Position numbers and translations under genes: made by a program. Source: JALYLC01 sp035696365 (GTDB lineage: Bacteria > Actinomycetota > Thermoleophilia > Gaiellales > JALYLC01). Taken from it: a stretch of 64,000 nucleotides of DNA. Where the stretch lies: assembly GCA_035696365.1 (NCBI GenBank), contig DASRQS010000021.1, positions 3,940 to 67,939 of the forward strand, written 5' to 3'. Below, piece after piece: positions 33,063 through 42,377 of the stretch (position 1 is the first letter of the stretch; every line of letters starts with the position of its first letter). The notes under the pieces were generated by a model, which had not been told where the DNA came from, did not search any database, and was given only the letters and a program-made list of their open reading frames with translations.

Positions 33063-33728
33063 TCAGCGCGTCGGTGGGTACATGCGTGCGAGCCGATCCG
33101 GGCTGACGCCGGCGCGATAGAGACCCTGGATCGTCCACATGCGAGCGAGCGTCCAGAACGCGCCGTGGCCCCGGTGGCGCCTGGCCGCCGTCTCGACGTA
33201 CAGCGGCAGCAGCGAGAAGTGCCCGTCGTGCCGCAGCCGGAGCGCGAAGTCGTAATCCTCCATGATCGGCAACGCCCGATAGCCACCGATCCGGTCGTAC
33301 GCAGCCCGGGTGACGAAGATCGCCTGATCGCCGTAGACGGGCCCGCGGAAGCGCAGACGCAGATCGCCAAGGGACCGAAGGAACGGCCGGCCATCGTCGT
33401 AGCGGACGCGAAATGCCCCGCCGCCCCCGTGCGTGAGAGCGTCGCGCACCGCGTCACCGGCGCCGGCCGGCAGGGTCGTGTCGGCATGCAGGAACAGCAA
33501 GGCGTCGCCGCGAGCCTGGAGAGCGCCGGTCCTCATGGCGATTGCCCGGCTGCCCGGTGCCGTGATCACCAGCGCCCCCACGCTCTCGGCAGCCTCGCGC
33601 GTCCCATCGTCACTGCCGGCGTCCACGACGATGACCTCGAATGGCTCGAGCGTCTGCTGCGCCGAGACAACGGCGCGCGCGACGGAATCGACCTCGCGCA
33701 GCGTCGGGATGATGACCGAGATCCTCAC
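33063..33728 (-). CDS. Family 2 glycosyltransferase, TIGR04283-like
   Basis: A 221-residue GT-A fold enzyme: ISVIIPTLREVDSVARAV, FEVIVVDAGSDDGTREAAES, FLHADTTLPAGAG (the DxD-like HAD), and PIMEDYDFALRLRHDG. This is the signature of rSAM/selenodomain-associated transferase 2. GTG 33728 overlaps the DoxX stop (GTGA), so the genes are coupled. The C-terminus RMWTIQGLYRAGVSPDRLA is also typical of the subgroup. Confidence 0.9.
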   Translation of the reverse strand: MRISVIIPTLREVDSVARAVVSAQQTLEPFEVIVVDAGSDDGTREAAESVGALVITAPGSRAIAMRTGALQARGDALLFLHADTTLPAGAGDAVRDALTHGGGGAFRVRYDDGRPFLRSLGDLRLRFRGPVYGDQAIFVTRAAYDRIGGYRALPIMEDYDFALRLRHDGHFSLLPLYVETAARRHRGHGAFWTLARMWTIQGLYRAGVSPDRLARMYPPTR

Positions 33729-34207
33729 GCGCGGCCGCGCACGTGATCGACGCTCAAGCGAGCGCCGGAGGGCACCACGAGTGGCAGAGCGTTGAGGAGC
33801 ACGAACATCGCATAGCCCCAGAACCACTCCGTTGGCGCTCGGCCCACGAGGAGCAGGATCGCAGTCGCCTCGGCAGTGCCGAACAACGCGCCCAGCCGGG
33901 TCATCAGCCCGAGCACCAGCAGCACGCCGGCAATGAGCTCGATCACGAAGACCAGCCAGCCGAAGAGCGTGAAATGCGGAATGACGACGTCCCCCACGAA
34001 ATCGCGGAGCGGCCCTACAACCGCCCAGTGATGGGCGAGCTCGAACGAGTAGAGCAAGCCACGGGCATCGTGCCGGCCAAAATCAGGCGGCAGCTTCCAG
34101 GAGAGGTTGGCGATCCAGACGATGCCGACGAAGATGCGCAGCCCGGACAGTGCCAGCACCATGCGACCGGCATCCGGGACGCCATCACCCCCACTCAACC
34201 AGCGCAC
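33725..34207 (-). CDS. DoxX-like membrane protein
   Basis: About 160 residues with four hydrophobic helices: LSGLRIFVGIVWIANLSWKL, LFGWLVFVIELIAGVLLVLG, ALFGTAEATAILLLVG and YAMFVLLNALPLVVPSGARL. The GLMTRLGALFG loop and the SGARLSVDHV ending match DoxX/TQO-small-subunit-like proteins. Function is unknown. The start is uncertain (GTG 34207 chosen, no clear ribosome site). It overlaps the glycosyltransferase gene. Confidence 0.78.
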   Translation of the reverse strand: MRWLSGGDGVPDAGRMVLALSGLRIFVGIVWIANLSWKLPPDFGRHDARGLLYSFELAHHWAVVGPLRDFVGDVVIPHFTLFGWLVFVIELIAGVLLVLGLMTRLGALFGTAEATAILLLVGRAPTEWFWGYAMFVLLNALPLVVPSGARLSVDHVRGRA

Positions 34208-34353
34208 TAGGCGGCCGACGCGGCCAGACGGAGCAGGAGAAGGGCTTGTCTCGCGGATTGTGATGGCCTCTGGCGAGACTCTAGCCGCCCTTGGCTTGAC
34301 CGACCCGGGCGCTCGATCGGGAGGCGCTACGCCACCAGCGGCCCGGATCGGGG

Positions 34354-35223
34354 ATGCTCCCTCGCATGACCGAGCCAGACCCGGCCACGACCCGCCCGGC
34401 GGCGGACGAACGCCCTCCTCTCCTCGAGCCCAAAGCACACGGCGAGACGTCCGTCTTCACAGCATCGAACCTGCTTCGTGAAGCTCGCCGGCAGCGCGAC
34501 CTCCCCGAGAGCAGCGTCCCGCCCACCTGCATCCTCGACCCCGATGGCGACCTCGCCCGGCACCTCGAAGAAACCGGCCAAACGCATCACGATCCCGGCT
34601 GGGCCTGCTACCACACGAGGCTCTTGCGTTTCACACTCGCCAACCGCGAACTCGGCCTCGTGCCGTTCGCCGTCGGCGCGCCCTTCGCCGTACTCGTGGC
34701 AGAGGAGCTCATGGCGAGCGGCTGCCGGCTACTCGTCAGCCTCACGTCCGCCGGACGCATCGCCGCACCAGCCGGCGTCAGGTCGTTCATGGTGATCGAA
34801 CGGGCACTACGCGACGAAGGGACGAGCTACCACTATCGCCCCGCGGCTCGCTGGAGCCGGCTACGCGCCGACCTGCGCGAGAAACTCGCAACACTCCGGC
34901 TTCCCGAGGGGCCACCGATTCTCCATGGAAGCACCTGGACGACCGACGCGCCGTTCCGCGAGACAGGGCAGGACGTCCAGCGTCACCGCAGCGCAGGCGT
35001 ACTGGCGGTCGAGATGGAGGCCGCGGCGCTCTATGCCTTCGCCGACGCGAGCGGGAGCAGTGTGGTGTGCCTCGCACATCTCACGAACGAGCTGGGCAGC
35101 GAGGGCGACTTCGAGAAGGGCGCGGCCGACGGAGCCGAGGACGCACTGCTCGTGCTCGACGCCGTCCTACGAGGATTGGGTGCCGGCGAGGAACTCGATC
35201 GAAGCGACGCGTCGCACGCTTGA
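34354..35223 (+). CDS. Nucleoside phosphorylase (uridine/purine phosphorylase-like)
   Basis: A 289-residue protein of the PNP/UDP phosphorylase superfamily. The nucleoside-binding Met-Glu motif AVEMEAAALYAFA is clear, with PFAVGAPFAVLVAEELMASG and LLVSLTSAGRIAA ahead of it. The N-terminal 60 residues are atypical, and the phosphate-site GxGxP motif is modified (VGAPFA), so its activity may differ. Start ATG 34354 or 34366. It is divergent from DoxX and close to the MTAP-like gene, adding a second nucleoside enzyme to this cluster. Confidence 0.8.
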   Translation: MLPRMTEPDPATTRPAADERPPLLEPKAHGETSVFTASNLLREARRQRDLPESSVPPTCILDPDGDLARHLEETGQTHHDPGWACYHTRLLRFTLANRELGLVPFAVGAPFAVLVAEELMASGCRLLVSLTSAGRIAAPAGVRSFMVIERALRDEGTSYHYRPAARWSRLRADLREKLATLRLPEGPPILHGSTWTTDAPFRETGQDVQRHRSAGVLAVEMEAAALYAFADASGSSVVCLAHLTNELGSEGDFEKGAADGAEDALLVLDAVLRGLGAGEELDRSDASHA

Positions 35224-35279
35224 TCGGCCCCTGCGAATCGATCCCGCCGTTACCGCGGTGAAGGCCCGTCTGTCATGTG

Positions 35280-36635
35280 TCAAGAGCTCGGGTCGATGTT
35301 GTGGTTGTGGTGGAAGACATTGTGGGGGTCCCAGCGGCGCTTGACGGCGAGGAGCCGCTCGTAGTTCGGCCCGTAGGCCGCGCGCACGGCGTTCGCGTCC
35401 TGATCGTCGCCGAGGTAGTTCAGCCACCTGGCGTCCTTGAGGTGCGGCCGGAAGGCGCGATGGGTCTCCCGCGTCCAGGCGATGTTCTCGTCGGTCGCCG
35501 CCGCGTCCATCCACACGGACGGGATGAGCAGGTTCCAGCCCTCCGTGCGATGAGGCACGGCGGTATCCGTCACGCCAACGCGCGTGACAGCCCCGTGGAA
35601 GTGTTCGAGCAGGATCACCGTCATGGGCGACGGCACGGATGCGAAGCGCTCGACCATGGTGTCGATCAGCGCGTCGGGTAGGCCCTCGGTAAAGCTGGAC
35701 AGCCAGTAGTTGAATGCCCCGGCGGGGTAGCCACCGTCGAGCAGCGTGTTCATCACGGGATAGGGCATCACGCCGACCTGCACCATCAGCGGTGAGCCCC
35801 ACGACGTGAACGGCTCCAGTTCCCGCTCGGCTTGCTCGGGATCGGCCGTGTGAAACACGACCATCGCGGCCAGCTTCGTGCCGGATCCGTCCGGGGCATG
35901 CACGAGAGCCGCGAAGACGGTCAGATCGTCGGAACAGCCGGCGAGGGCGTCGCGGTAGAACCGCAGCATGTCGCCGGCGGCCTCGATCGGATGGGCGATC
36001 AGTCCGCCGGTGACCATGGCCACCGGCTGCATCCGGTAGCCGAACGCTGTGGCGATGCCGAAATTCCCGCCGCCTCCTCGCAACGCCCAGAAGAGATCCT
36101 GATCGGACGCCTCGGTGACCTCGATCACCTCCCCTTCGGCGGTCACGAGCGTGACCGCCACCAGGTTGTCAGAGGCGAGGCCGTACTTCGCCATCAGGTA
36201 TCCGAGGCCGCCGCCGAGCGTGAGCCCGGCGATCCCCGTCGTCGAGATCGCACCACCCGTGACGGCGAGACCGTGCTCTGCCGTAGCCTCGTTGAGCTCC
36301 GCCCAGGTGACACCGCCCTCGGCTCGCACCGTGCCCGCGCCTGGATCGATCTCGATGCCCTTCATCTCCGCGAGGTCCACCATCACCGCGCCGTCGGCGA
36401 CGGCCCGCCCCGCCACGTTGTGGCCCCCGCCGCGGACGCAGATGTCGAGTCCTGCGTCCCGCGCGAAGCGCACGGCGGCGGCCGCGTCGCCGGCGGTGCG
36501 ACAGCGGACGATCACAGCCGGCGCTCGGTCGATAAGGCCGTTGTGCACTCGCCGCGCCGCCTCGTAGCCGTCATCTGCCGGGCGGAGGAGACGCCCGGTG
36601 AGCAGGCCCCCAAGCTGATCAATCGATACGGACAT
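35280..36635 (-). CDS. FAD-linked oxidoreductase, berberine-bridge-enzyme type
   Basis: A 451-residue FAD_binding_4 plus BBE protein. RGGGHNVAG (about 69-77) holds the His for covalent FAD attachment. GLTLGGGLGYLMAKYGLASD and WALRGGGGNFGIATAF follow, and the C-terminal BBE segment is WDPHNVFHHNHNI. The second flavin-linking Cys of bicovalent members seems absent (GIAGLTLGGG). Likely oxidises a sugar or alkaloid-like alcohol with oxygen. ATG 36635 is chosen, GGAGG 11 nt upstream. It is convergent with the phosphorylase gene. Confidence 0.9.
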   Translation of the reverse strand: MSVSIDQLGGLLTGRLLRPADDGYEAARRVHNGLIDRAPAVIVRCRTAGDAAAAVRFARDAGLDICVRGGGHNVAGRAVADGAVMVDLAEMKGIEIDPGAGTVRAEGGVTWAELNEATAEHGLAVTGGAISTTGIAGLTLGGGLGYLMAKYGLASDNLVAVTLVTAEGEVIEVTEASDQDLFWALRGGGGNFGIATAFGYRMQPVAMVTGGLIAHPIEAAGDMLRFYRDALAGCSDDLTVFAALVHAPDGSGTKLAAMVVFHTADPEQAERELEPFTSWGSPLMVQVGVMPYPVMNTLLDGGYPAGAFNYWLSSFTEGLPDALIDTMVERFASVPSPMTVILLEHFHGAVTRVGVTDTAVPHRTEGWNLLIPSVWMDAAATDENIAWTRETHRAFRPHLKDARWLNYLGDDQDANAVRAAYGPNYERLLAVKRRWDPHNVFHHNHNIDPSS

Positions 36636-36834
36636 AGCGACGAGCACCTCCGGCCCTTGGCCCACCGTGATCGGCGCGGTCGCGTGAGTGTAGAACGATT
36701 GGAGGTGCGGTCAAGGCTTGGATGCTCGGTGCCTCGTCGTAGCTCGAGCCAGTGTGGCTGAGGCACAGTGACGACGACTTCACGAAGCCGCGGTGCCATC
36801 GCGGAACTGTGGGCAGGAGGCATGCATGCTCGCT

Positions 36835-37816
36835 TCACGACGCGGAGGGCAGGGCGGTCACGCCCGGCGAGCTCGCGGTGTGAATCGCGTCGGCCGGCTC
36901 GCCTCCTGCCAGGAGTCGGGCGGCGTCGCGTCCCGGCGGCAGCCCGAACTGGCGCCGGTACTCGCGACTGAACTGCGAGGTGCTGTCGTAGCCGACGCGG
37001 CGACCGACGCTCGCGACGTCTCCCTCTCCTGCCAGCAGCAGCAGTCGCGACCGCTGTAGGCGGATCTGCTTCTGGAACTGCACCGGGCCGAGAGCCGTGA
37101 CGGCTTGGAAGTTGCGGTGGAACGCCGACGGGCTCATGCCGCAGCTCCGGGCAAGCGCATCGACGCGGAACGGGTCGCTGTAGTGGTCGGCAATCCAGCG
37201 CACGGCGCGGCCGATGTGGGCCAGAGTGCTGTCGGAGCGGCGGAGCTGCCACACGGTGGCGCCGAGCGGACCCGTGACGAGGCGCCACAGGATCTCGCGC
37301 TCGATCGACGCCGTCAGCACGTGCCGGTCGTCGGCGCTATCCAGCAGACGCACCATGCGGACGACCGCGTCGAGCAGCTCCGGCGCGGCGTCTGCGACCG
37401 CGATGCCCGGCGCCGCCGCCGGCGGCCGGCCAGGAGTCGGCGCGACGCCCGCCGGAGCCTCGAGGAGCACCGACGCGACCGCGAGCGGTCGCAGGATCAC
37501 GCCGAAGCCCAAGCCCGGCTCGGCAGGGCTGGCATGCGTGAAATGCCCGGTCACGGGGCAGGTCGACGGAGGCGATGAGATATTGGCCGGGCCCGCAGTC
37601 GTACACGCGGTCGCCGACCGCGAGGCGCTTTGAGCCCTGCGCGGTGACGGCCAGGACGGTCCCCGACCGTCCTGGCCGTGGCTCGCCCGGCCGTTCTGCC
37701 GCGCAGAGCTGGACCCCCTCGACGCTCGTCGTCAGTTCTGGCCGGGCGTGGCGCGCGATCCGCTCGCGCAGCTCGGCGAGCAGCGCCTCCCCTCTGTCCG
37801 ACTCGTCTGCGCTCAT
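36835..37816 (-). pseudogene. AraC-family regulator (AraC_N/YqhC type) broken by a frameshift
   Basis: Two overlapping frames together encode a normal-length (about 326 aa) AraC regulator. The first (from ATG 37816) gives the AraC_N half: GVQLCAAERPGEPRPGRSG, LAVGDRVYDCGPGQYLIASV. It must shift after DLP, at the G4 run 37555-37558, to continue as VTGHFTHASPAEPGLGFGV and on to the two C-terminal HTHs (DPFRVDALARSCGMSPSAFH, VASVGRRVGYDSTSQFSREY). One extra base explains it, so either a real mutation or a sequencing error. The start codon abuts a truncated aldo/keto reductase, so its own promoter is also lost. Confidence 0.82.
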
Positions 37817-38124
37817 GCCAGGTCGTCGAACAGCTCATCCCGCTCGCCGAGGCGGCCGGTTTGCCGATGACCCACCTCGCGATGGCGTTCGCGATCGCCC
37901 ACCCGGGCGTCACCTCGGCGATCCCGGGGCCACGTACCATGGAACAGCTCGACGACCTGCTGGCCGGTGCCGAGGTCACCCTGGACGACGACGTCCTCGA
38001 CCGGATCGACGAGATCGCTCCACCCGGTACCGACGCCGGCCCCAACGACGTGGCCTACACACCGCCGGCCGTCTCGAGCGTCAGCCTCCGTCGCCGGCCG
38101 GTCGCCGAGCGCTCCGCCGGCTGA
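37817..38124 (+). pseudogene. C-terminal remnant of an aldo/keto reductase
   Basis: An open frame without a start encodes only the last quarter of an AKR: VVEQLIPLAEAAGLPMTHLA, FAIAHPGVTSAIPGPRTMEQ, then DDDVLDRIDEIAPPGTD. Recognisable homology starts at 37822, six bases from the AraC start codon on the other strand. A deletion removed the AKR N-terminus and the shared promoter; AraC_N regulators often stand opposite AKR genes. Confidence 0.85.
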
Positions 38125-38264
38125 GCCTTGATCCACCGACGTTGATTCGGGATCGATGATTGTGGTGTGGCAAACGCTCCGTCCTCGAGGTGCGAGCGAC
38201 AGTCCCGGTCCACTGGTCGACGGCCATCCACTCTTCGGAGACGCTCTCTCTATGCTGCTGAGCG

Positions 38265-39056
38265 ATGATCACCAGATCCTTGCCGGGCGGGATGGGGAAC
38301 CGCGGCGCGGTGCTTCGTGTCGGCGATACGGTCCGGAGGCCCGTCGCCATGCAGGCGGCGTCGATTTCGCCGTTGCTGCAACATCTTGCCGATGCGGGGT
38401 TTCTCGCACCTGTGCTCGTTGGCTCCGACGATGAAGGCCGACAGGTGTTTCGCTGGATCGAGGGCGAAGTCCCAGTTTCTCCCTACCCCAGCTGGTCAAT
38501 CAAAGACGATGTACTTACGAGCGTCGGAGCACTGCTTCGCCGCTACCACACGGCCGTTTGCGAGTTCCGTCCACCGCCGCGCGCAGGTTGGTCCAACGAG
38601 CTCGCGGACCCGCAGGGTGGTTCACTTGTTTGCCATAACGACGTCTGTCCTGAGAACGTCGTATTCCGAGACGGCCATGCCGTGGGATTGCTCGACTTCG
38701 ACTTCGCGGCACCCGGACGGCCTGTTTGGGATCTCGCGCAGGTCGCGCGAATGTGGATTCCGCTGCGGCCGCCCGACATGCCCGACGAACGCGCCGCTCT
38801 CAATCGCTTCGAGCGACTCGCACTCCTGGCAATGGCATATGGCCTCGATCCGGGAGAGAGCGCTGCGCTGGTCGATGCAATTATCGAGAGCAAGCGCATT
38901 GGGTCGGCTTATGTTCGTCGTCGCGTCTCGTATGGCGAATCTGCGTTCATGGAGGCTTGGGAGGCGCAAGGCGGGCAAGCCGGCGACGACCGCGCAATTG
39001 CCTGGCTCGAGGCTAACCGTGAGCACTTCGTGAGGTCGCTCTCTCGCGATTTGTGA
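38265..39056 (+). CDS. Aminoglycoside phosphotransferase (APH)-family kinase
   Basis: A 263-residue kinase-like fold protein. N-terminus SLPGGMGNRGAVLRVGDTVR, a hinge at VFRWIEGEVPVSPYP, catalytic loop SLVCHNDVCPENVVF (Asp/Asn) and metal motif AVGLLDFDFAAPGRPVWDLA (DFD). It would phosphorylate a small hydroxylated substrate; resistance is not implied by the family alone. Base composition is less GC-rich than the flanks in several stretches (38500-39050), a possible sign of transfer. Confidence 0.85.
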   Translation: MITRSLPGGMGNRGAVLRVGDTVRRPVAMQAASISPLLQHLADAGFLAPVLVGSDDEGRQVFRWIEGEVPVSPYPSWSIKDDVLTSVGALLRRYHTAVCEFRPPPRAGWSNELADPQGGSLVCHNDVCPENVVFRDGHAVGLLDFDFAAPGRPVWDLAQVARMWIPLRPPDMPDERAALNRFERLALLAMAYGLDPGESAALVDAIIESKRIGSAYVRRRVSYGESAFMEAWEAQGGQAGDDRAIAWLEANREHFVRSLSRDL

Positions 39057-39192
39057 TCTGCGGGATGCCATCGACGCCGTCGCGAGCCTGACATCTCCGC
39101 AGGGTGCGGATGCGAGGAGTTCGCTCGACCCGGCGTAACGCGGCCTGGTGGCTGTGCCACCCTACCTACCCTGGATGTGACAGCATCGCGCG

Positions 39193-40791
39193 GTGCGCCG
39201 GCCGGGGAGATGTGTGCTGGTCGCGGGCGTGCTCGCGGCGGTTGGGCTGCTTCCTGGGAGCGCATCGGCGGACGTCTCGGGGACGGCCGTGACGCAGGAC
39301 GGCTCGCCTCTGTGGAGCGTGATGGTGTATGCCGTCGATGCAGCGGGGCAGACGCTGCCTTCTGGGCCTGGGACCCTGTATACGGATGCGGCAGGGGCTT
39401 TCACGCTGAAGGTTCCCAACCCGGCGCCACCCTTCCCGCTCACGGTCACCTATCGCTACGGAGATGACGGCTGCCCCGACCACCCCGGGCAGGCCTTGAC
39501 TGTGACGCGGACTGCCGCCGCCGACGGCGTCGCTCTGGCGCCCGTCACGTTCCCGGTACCGGAGTTCTGCTCCAACTTCGGCTCTGGGACAGCGTATGTG
39601 GACGACAGGGCCGGCTACATCGTCGCTGCTCCCGGTGACTTCGCAGAAATCAGGCTGCCGGTTCCCTACGGCACGACCGGACTCAAGATCCTCTACAACG
39701 GCGCTGTCATCGGCGATTCGAAGCTGTTCGAGGATGCGTACGGCTACGCCTACATCGCGCTCCTCACCGCTCCCACCGTGAGCGGTTCGGGAACGATGAC
39801 TGCGACCTACACGTTCGGCGGCACTGCTTACTCGCGCACGGTCGGGCCGCTGGTGGTCACCGGAGGCGCCACGAGGGCAGCGGCGTCCGCGGGAGCGGAC
39901 ATCGAAGTCGCCCTCGACATCTCCGGAAGCATGAACGGCACCGATCCCGCATTTGTGCGCAGAGATGCGGTGCGCGCGCTCCTCGACCTCGCGCGCGGCA
40001 ACGACCGCCTGGGCGTCTTCGGATTCGACGACACGTTCGAGCCGATCTTCGACCTGCAGCCGGTCACGACCGGCAACAGCGCGACGCTCGCCGCGCTCGT
40101 CGACCAGCACGTGATCGACCGCGGTGAGACCGACTACAACGTCGCTTTCACGCACGCGTACTCGGCACTCACGGCAAACGGTGTCTTCGATCCGTCCCGG
40201 CCCAAGCGCGTGATCTTCTTGACCGACGGAGCTCACGACGTCGGCAACTACCTGAATCAGCATCTCCTGCTGGCTGCGAACTCGACCGCGCGGCCCTGGC
40301 CGGTCTGCGTCGTGCAGCTCGGAGGGTCGCTCATGCCAACCTCTGCCACGACACTGCTCCAGCGCATCGCCCTCGAGACGGGCGGCGAATTCGTGAGCCT
40401 CTCGTCACCCAACGACCTCGCGGATGCGTTCCGGCGGTGCCTGGGCGCTGCGACCGCCCAGCAGACGCTCGTCGATGAGAGCGTGATGTTCCGCGCGCTT
40501 GTGAAGCGGAAGACGGTGACGCGGAGGATCACCGGAGCTCCGGGCGTCGCGACGTTCTTCGTCAGCTTCGCGCCCGGGGGAGAAGTCACTCCGGTGCTGA
40601 CCGACCCCGCGGGCCGCAGGCACACGCCGAAGGCGCCTGGCAAGAACGTGATCGTCCGCCGCAGCGGCACGTTCGTGCTCTTCAAGGTGAGACACCCCCT
40701 GCGAGGCAGGTGGACGGTGACGATGACGCCGTCGCGCCTCTCGCACGGCGTCCTCGCTGCGCGCGTGAGCGTGATGGTCGGGCGGTCATGA
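39193..40791 (+). CDS. Secreted von Willebrand A domain protein, first of three tandem paralogues
   Basis: A 532-residue exported protein. Signal peptide about 1-26, ending GSASA. Residues about 27-70 look like a carboxypeptidase-regulatory-type beta domain (VSGTAVTQDGSPLWSVMVYA). A middle beta region with a Cys pair (GDDGCPD, PEFCSNFG) follows. The VWA domain is about 235-415 with a complete MIDAS: DISGS (Asp242), Thr313 in GETDYN and Asp345 in LTDGAHD. RPWPVCVVQLGG and RRCLGAAT carry two more Cys. A C-terminal beta-sandwich (about 430-532) ends the protein. No TM anchor or sorting signal is seen. GTG start. Function unknown; metal-dependent adhesion or protein binding outside the cell is likely. 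Confidence 0.88.
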   Translation: MRRPGRCVLVAGVLAAVGLLPGSASADVSGTAVTQDGSPLWSVMVYAVDAAGQTLPSGPGTLYTDAAGAFTLKVPNPAPPFPLTVTYRYGDDGCPDHPGQALTVTRTAAADGVALAPVTFPVPEFCSNFGSGTAYVDDRAGYIVAAPGDFAEIRLPVPYGTTGLKILYNGAVIGDSKLFEDAYGYAYIALLTAPTVSGSGTMTATYTFGGTAYSRTVGPLVVTGGATRAAASAGADIEVALDISGSMNGTDPAFVRRDAVRALLDLARGNDRLGVFGFDDTFEPIFDLQPVTTGNSATLAALVDQHVIDRGETDYNVAFTHAYSALTANGVFDPSRPKRVIFLTDGAHDVGNYLNQHLLLAANSTARPWPVCVVQLGGSLMPTSATTLLQRIALETGGEFVSLSSPNDLADAFRRCLGAATAQQTLVDESVMFRALVKRKTVTRRITGAPGVATFFVSFAPGGEVTPVLTDPAGRRHTPKAPGKNVIVRRSGTFVLFKVRHPLRGRWTVTMTPSRLSHGVLAARVSVMVGRS

Positions 40792-42377
40792 GCGGTGCGC
40801 GCAGGTTGGCCATCGCAGTTGCCGTGCTCGCCGGCGCAGCCGTCTGCGTCCCTGGCGCCTGCGCGAATATCACCGGCTCCGTGACGGACGCCACCGGCGT
40901 GCCGCTCGTCGATGCGAGCATCGGCGTGGTCGACGCGGTCGGCGAGAACACCTGGCACGCGGCGAGCGACACGACCGGCCACTTCAGCCTCAACCTGAGC
41001 ACGGCCTCGCCCGCAGCAGCGGTCTTTCCGGTCACCCTCTACATCTCCTACTCCGACCGTTGCGCCGAGGGGCCGAGGCCGGCCTTGACCATGACGATCA
41101 CCGCCGACGGCGCCGTCGCACCGCCCGTCGTGTTCGCGGTGAATCCGTTCTGCTCGCTGATCGGTGAGAGCTTCGCCTTCTATCCCACGGACGCGAGCGC
41201 GTACGCCGACTCGGCGGCCGGCCGCATCATCAGCCCTCCCGGGGGCGTCGCCTACCTCCACCTACAGATCCCCGACCGTTCGTCCGGGATCGCGCTCTCC
41301 TACGCCGGCGCCGTCATCGGCGCCTACCCCAATGGCGCGGCCGCGAGGGTGACCGCGCCGGCCGCGACCGGCTCGGGCCCCCTCTCGCTCGCATTCACCG
41401 TCGACGGTGTCGCCTCCACGCGGCCGCTTGGAGCCCTGACTGTCACCGGCGGAGCGCCGCCGCTCGCAGCCTCGCCGGCCGGCACCGACATCGAGCTCGC
41501 GCTCGACATCTCCGGCAGCATGGCCACCTCCGACCCGCGCTACCTGCGTAAGGCAGCGGTTCACGATCTGGTCGAGCGCGCAGGCCCGACCGACCGGCTG
41601 GGCGCGTTCGCGTTCGATGACCAAATCGACCCCCTTTTCGATCTTCAGCGCGTCACTGCGGCGAACGCCGCGTCACTCGCTACCCTCGGAGACCGCGGCG
41701 TCACCGAGCGCGGAGGGACAGACTTCAGCGCGGCCTTCGCGCACGCCTACGACGCTCTCACGGCGCCGGCGGTGACCGACCCGGCACGCCGCAAATACGT
41801 GATCCTGCTCACCGACGGGTCGCAGTCGGCCGGCATCTACGACAACTCGCACCTGCTCCTTGCGGGCAACGCCAGCGGCCGGCCGTGGCCTATCTGCGTC
41901 GTGCAACTCGCACGACGCCTCGAGATAGATGACGTCGCACTGCTCAAGCGCATCGCCGCTGAGACCGGCGGCCTGTATACCGCCGCGACGACTCCCGGCG
42001 ACCTCTCGGGCGCCCTGGATCGCTGCCTCGGCGGTGCCACTGGATCCCCCGCGGTCAGGACGAAGGTCGTGACCTTCTCCAAGCCGGGCAGCTCCCGGCA
42101 GGTCGCGGCGAAGCTCGCCGGCGGCCTCGCGAGCGCGGCCTTCCGCGTCGACTATTCGCGGGGCGCCAAGCTCAGCCTCGTGCTCCTGGATCCGAGGGCC
42201 CGCACACACACGCTCGGCGCCCCGGGCGCGGGCGTCACCGTCAAGCACAGCGCCACCGCCGTCTCGTTCCGGGTCAGTCGTCCGGCGGTGGGTACCTGGA
42301 GGCTTGTGCTCACGGCCACGTCGCTCGTGTCGGGCCGGTTCGTCGCGCACGTGCGCATCACGCCTGTGGCGGCATGA
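40788..42377 (+). CDS. Secreted von Willebrand A domain protein, second paralogue
   Basis: A 529-residue paralogue of the preceding gene, coupled to it by an ATGA overlap. Signal peptide about 1-26 (LAIAVAVLAGAAVCVPGACA). The beta domain opens NITGSVTDATGVPLVDASIG, the Cys pair is in SDRCAEG and NPFCSLIG, and the VWA MIDAS is intact (DISGSMATSD, GGTDFSAAFAHAYDAL, LLTDGSQSAG). RPWPICVVQLARR and DRCLGGATG repeat the late Cys positions, and a C-terminal beta domain follows (SFRVSRPAVGTWRLVLTATS). Divergence from its neighbours implies an old duplication, not a recent copy. Confidence 0.88.
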   Translation: MSGARRLAIAVAVLAGAAVCVPGACANITGSVTDATGVPLVDASIGVVDAVGENTWHAASDTTGHFSLNLSTASPAAAVFPVTLYISYSDRCAEGPRPALTMTITADGAVAPPVVFAVNPFCSLIGESFAFYPTDASAYADSAAGRIISPPGGVAYLHLQIPDRSSGIALSYAGAVIGAYPNGAAARVTAPAATGSGPLSLAFTVDGVASTRPLGALTVTGGAPPLAASPAGTDIELALDISGSMATSDPRYLRKAAVHDLVERAGPTDRLGAFAFDDQIDPLFDLQRVTAANAASLATLGDRGVTERGGTDFSAAFAHAYDALTAPAVTDPARRKYVILLTDGSQSAGIYDNSHLLLAGNASGRPWPICVVQLARRLEIDDVALLKRIAAETGGLYTAATTPGDLSGALDRCLGGATGSPAVRTKVVTFSKPGSSRQVAAKLAGGLASAAFRVDYSRGAKLSLVLLDPRARTHTLGAPGAGVTVKHSATAVSFRVSRPAVGTWRLVLTATSLVSGRFVAHVRITPVAA

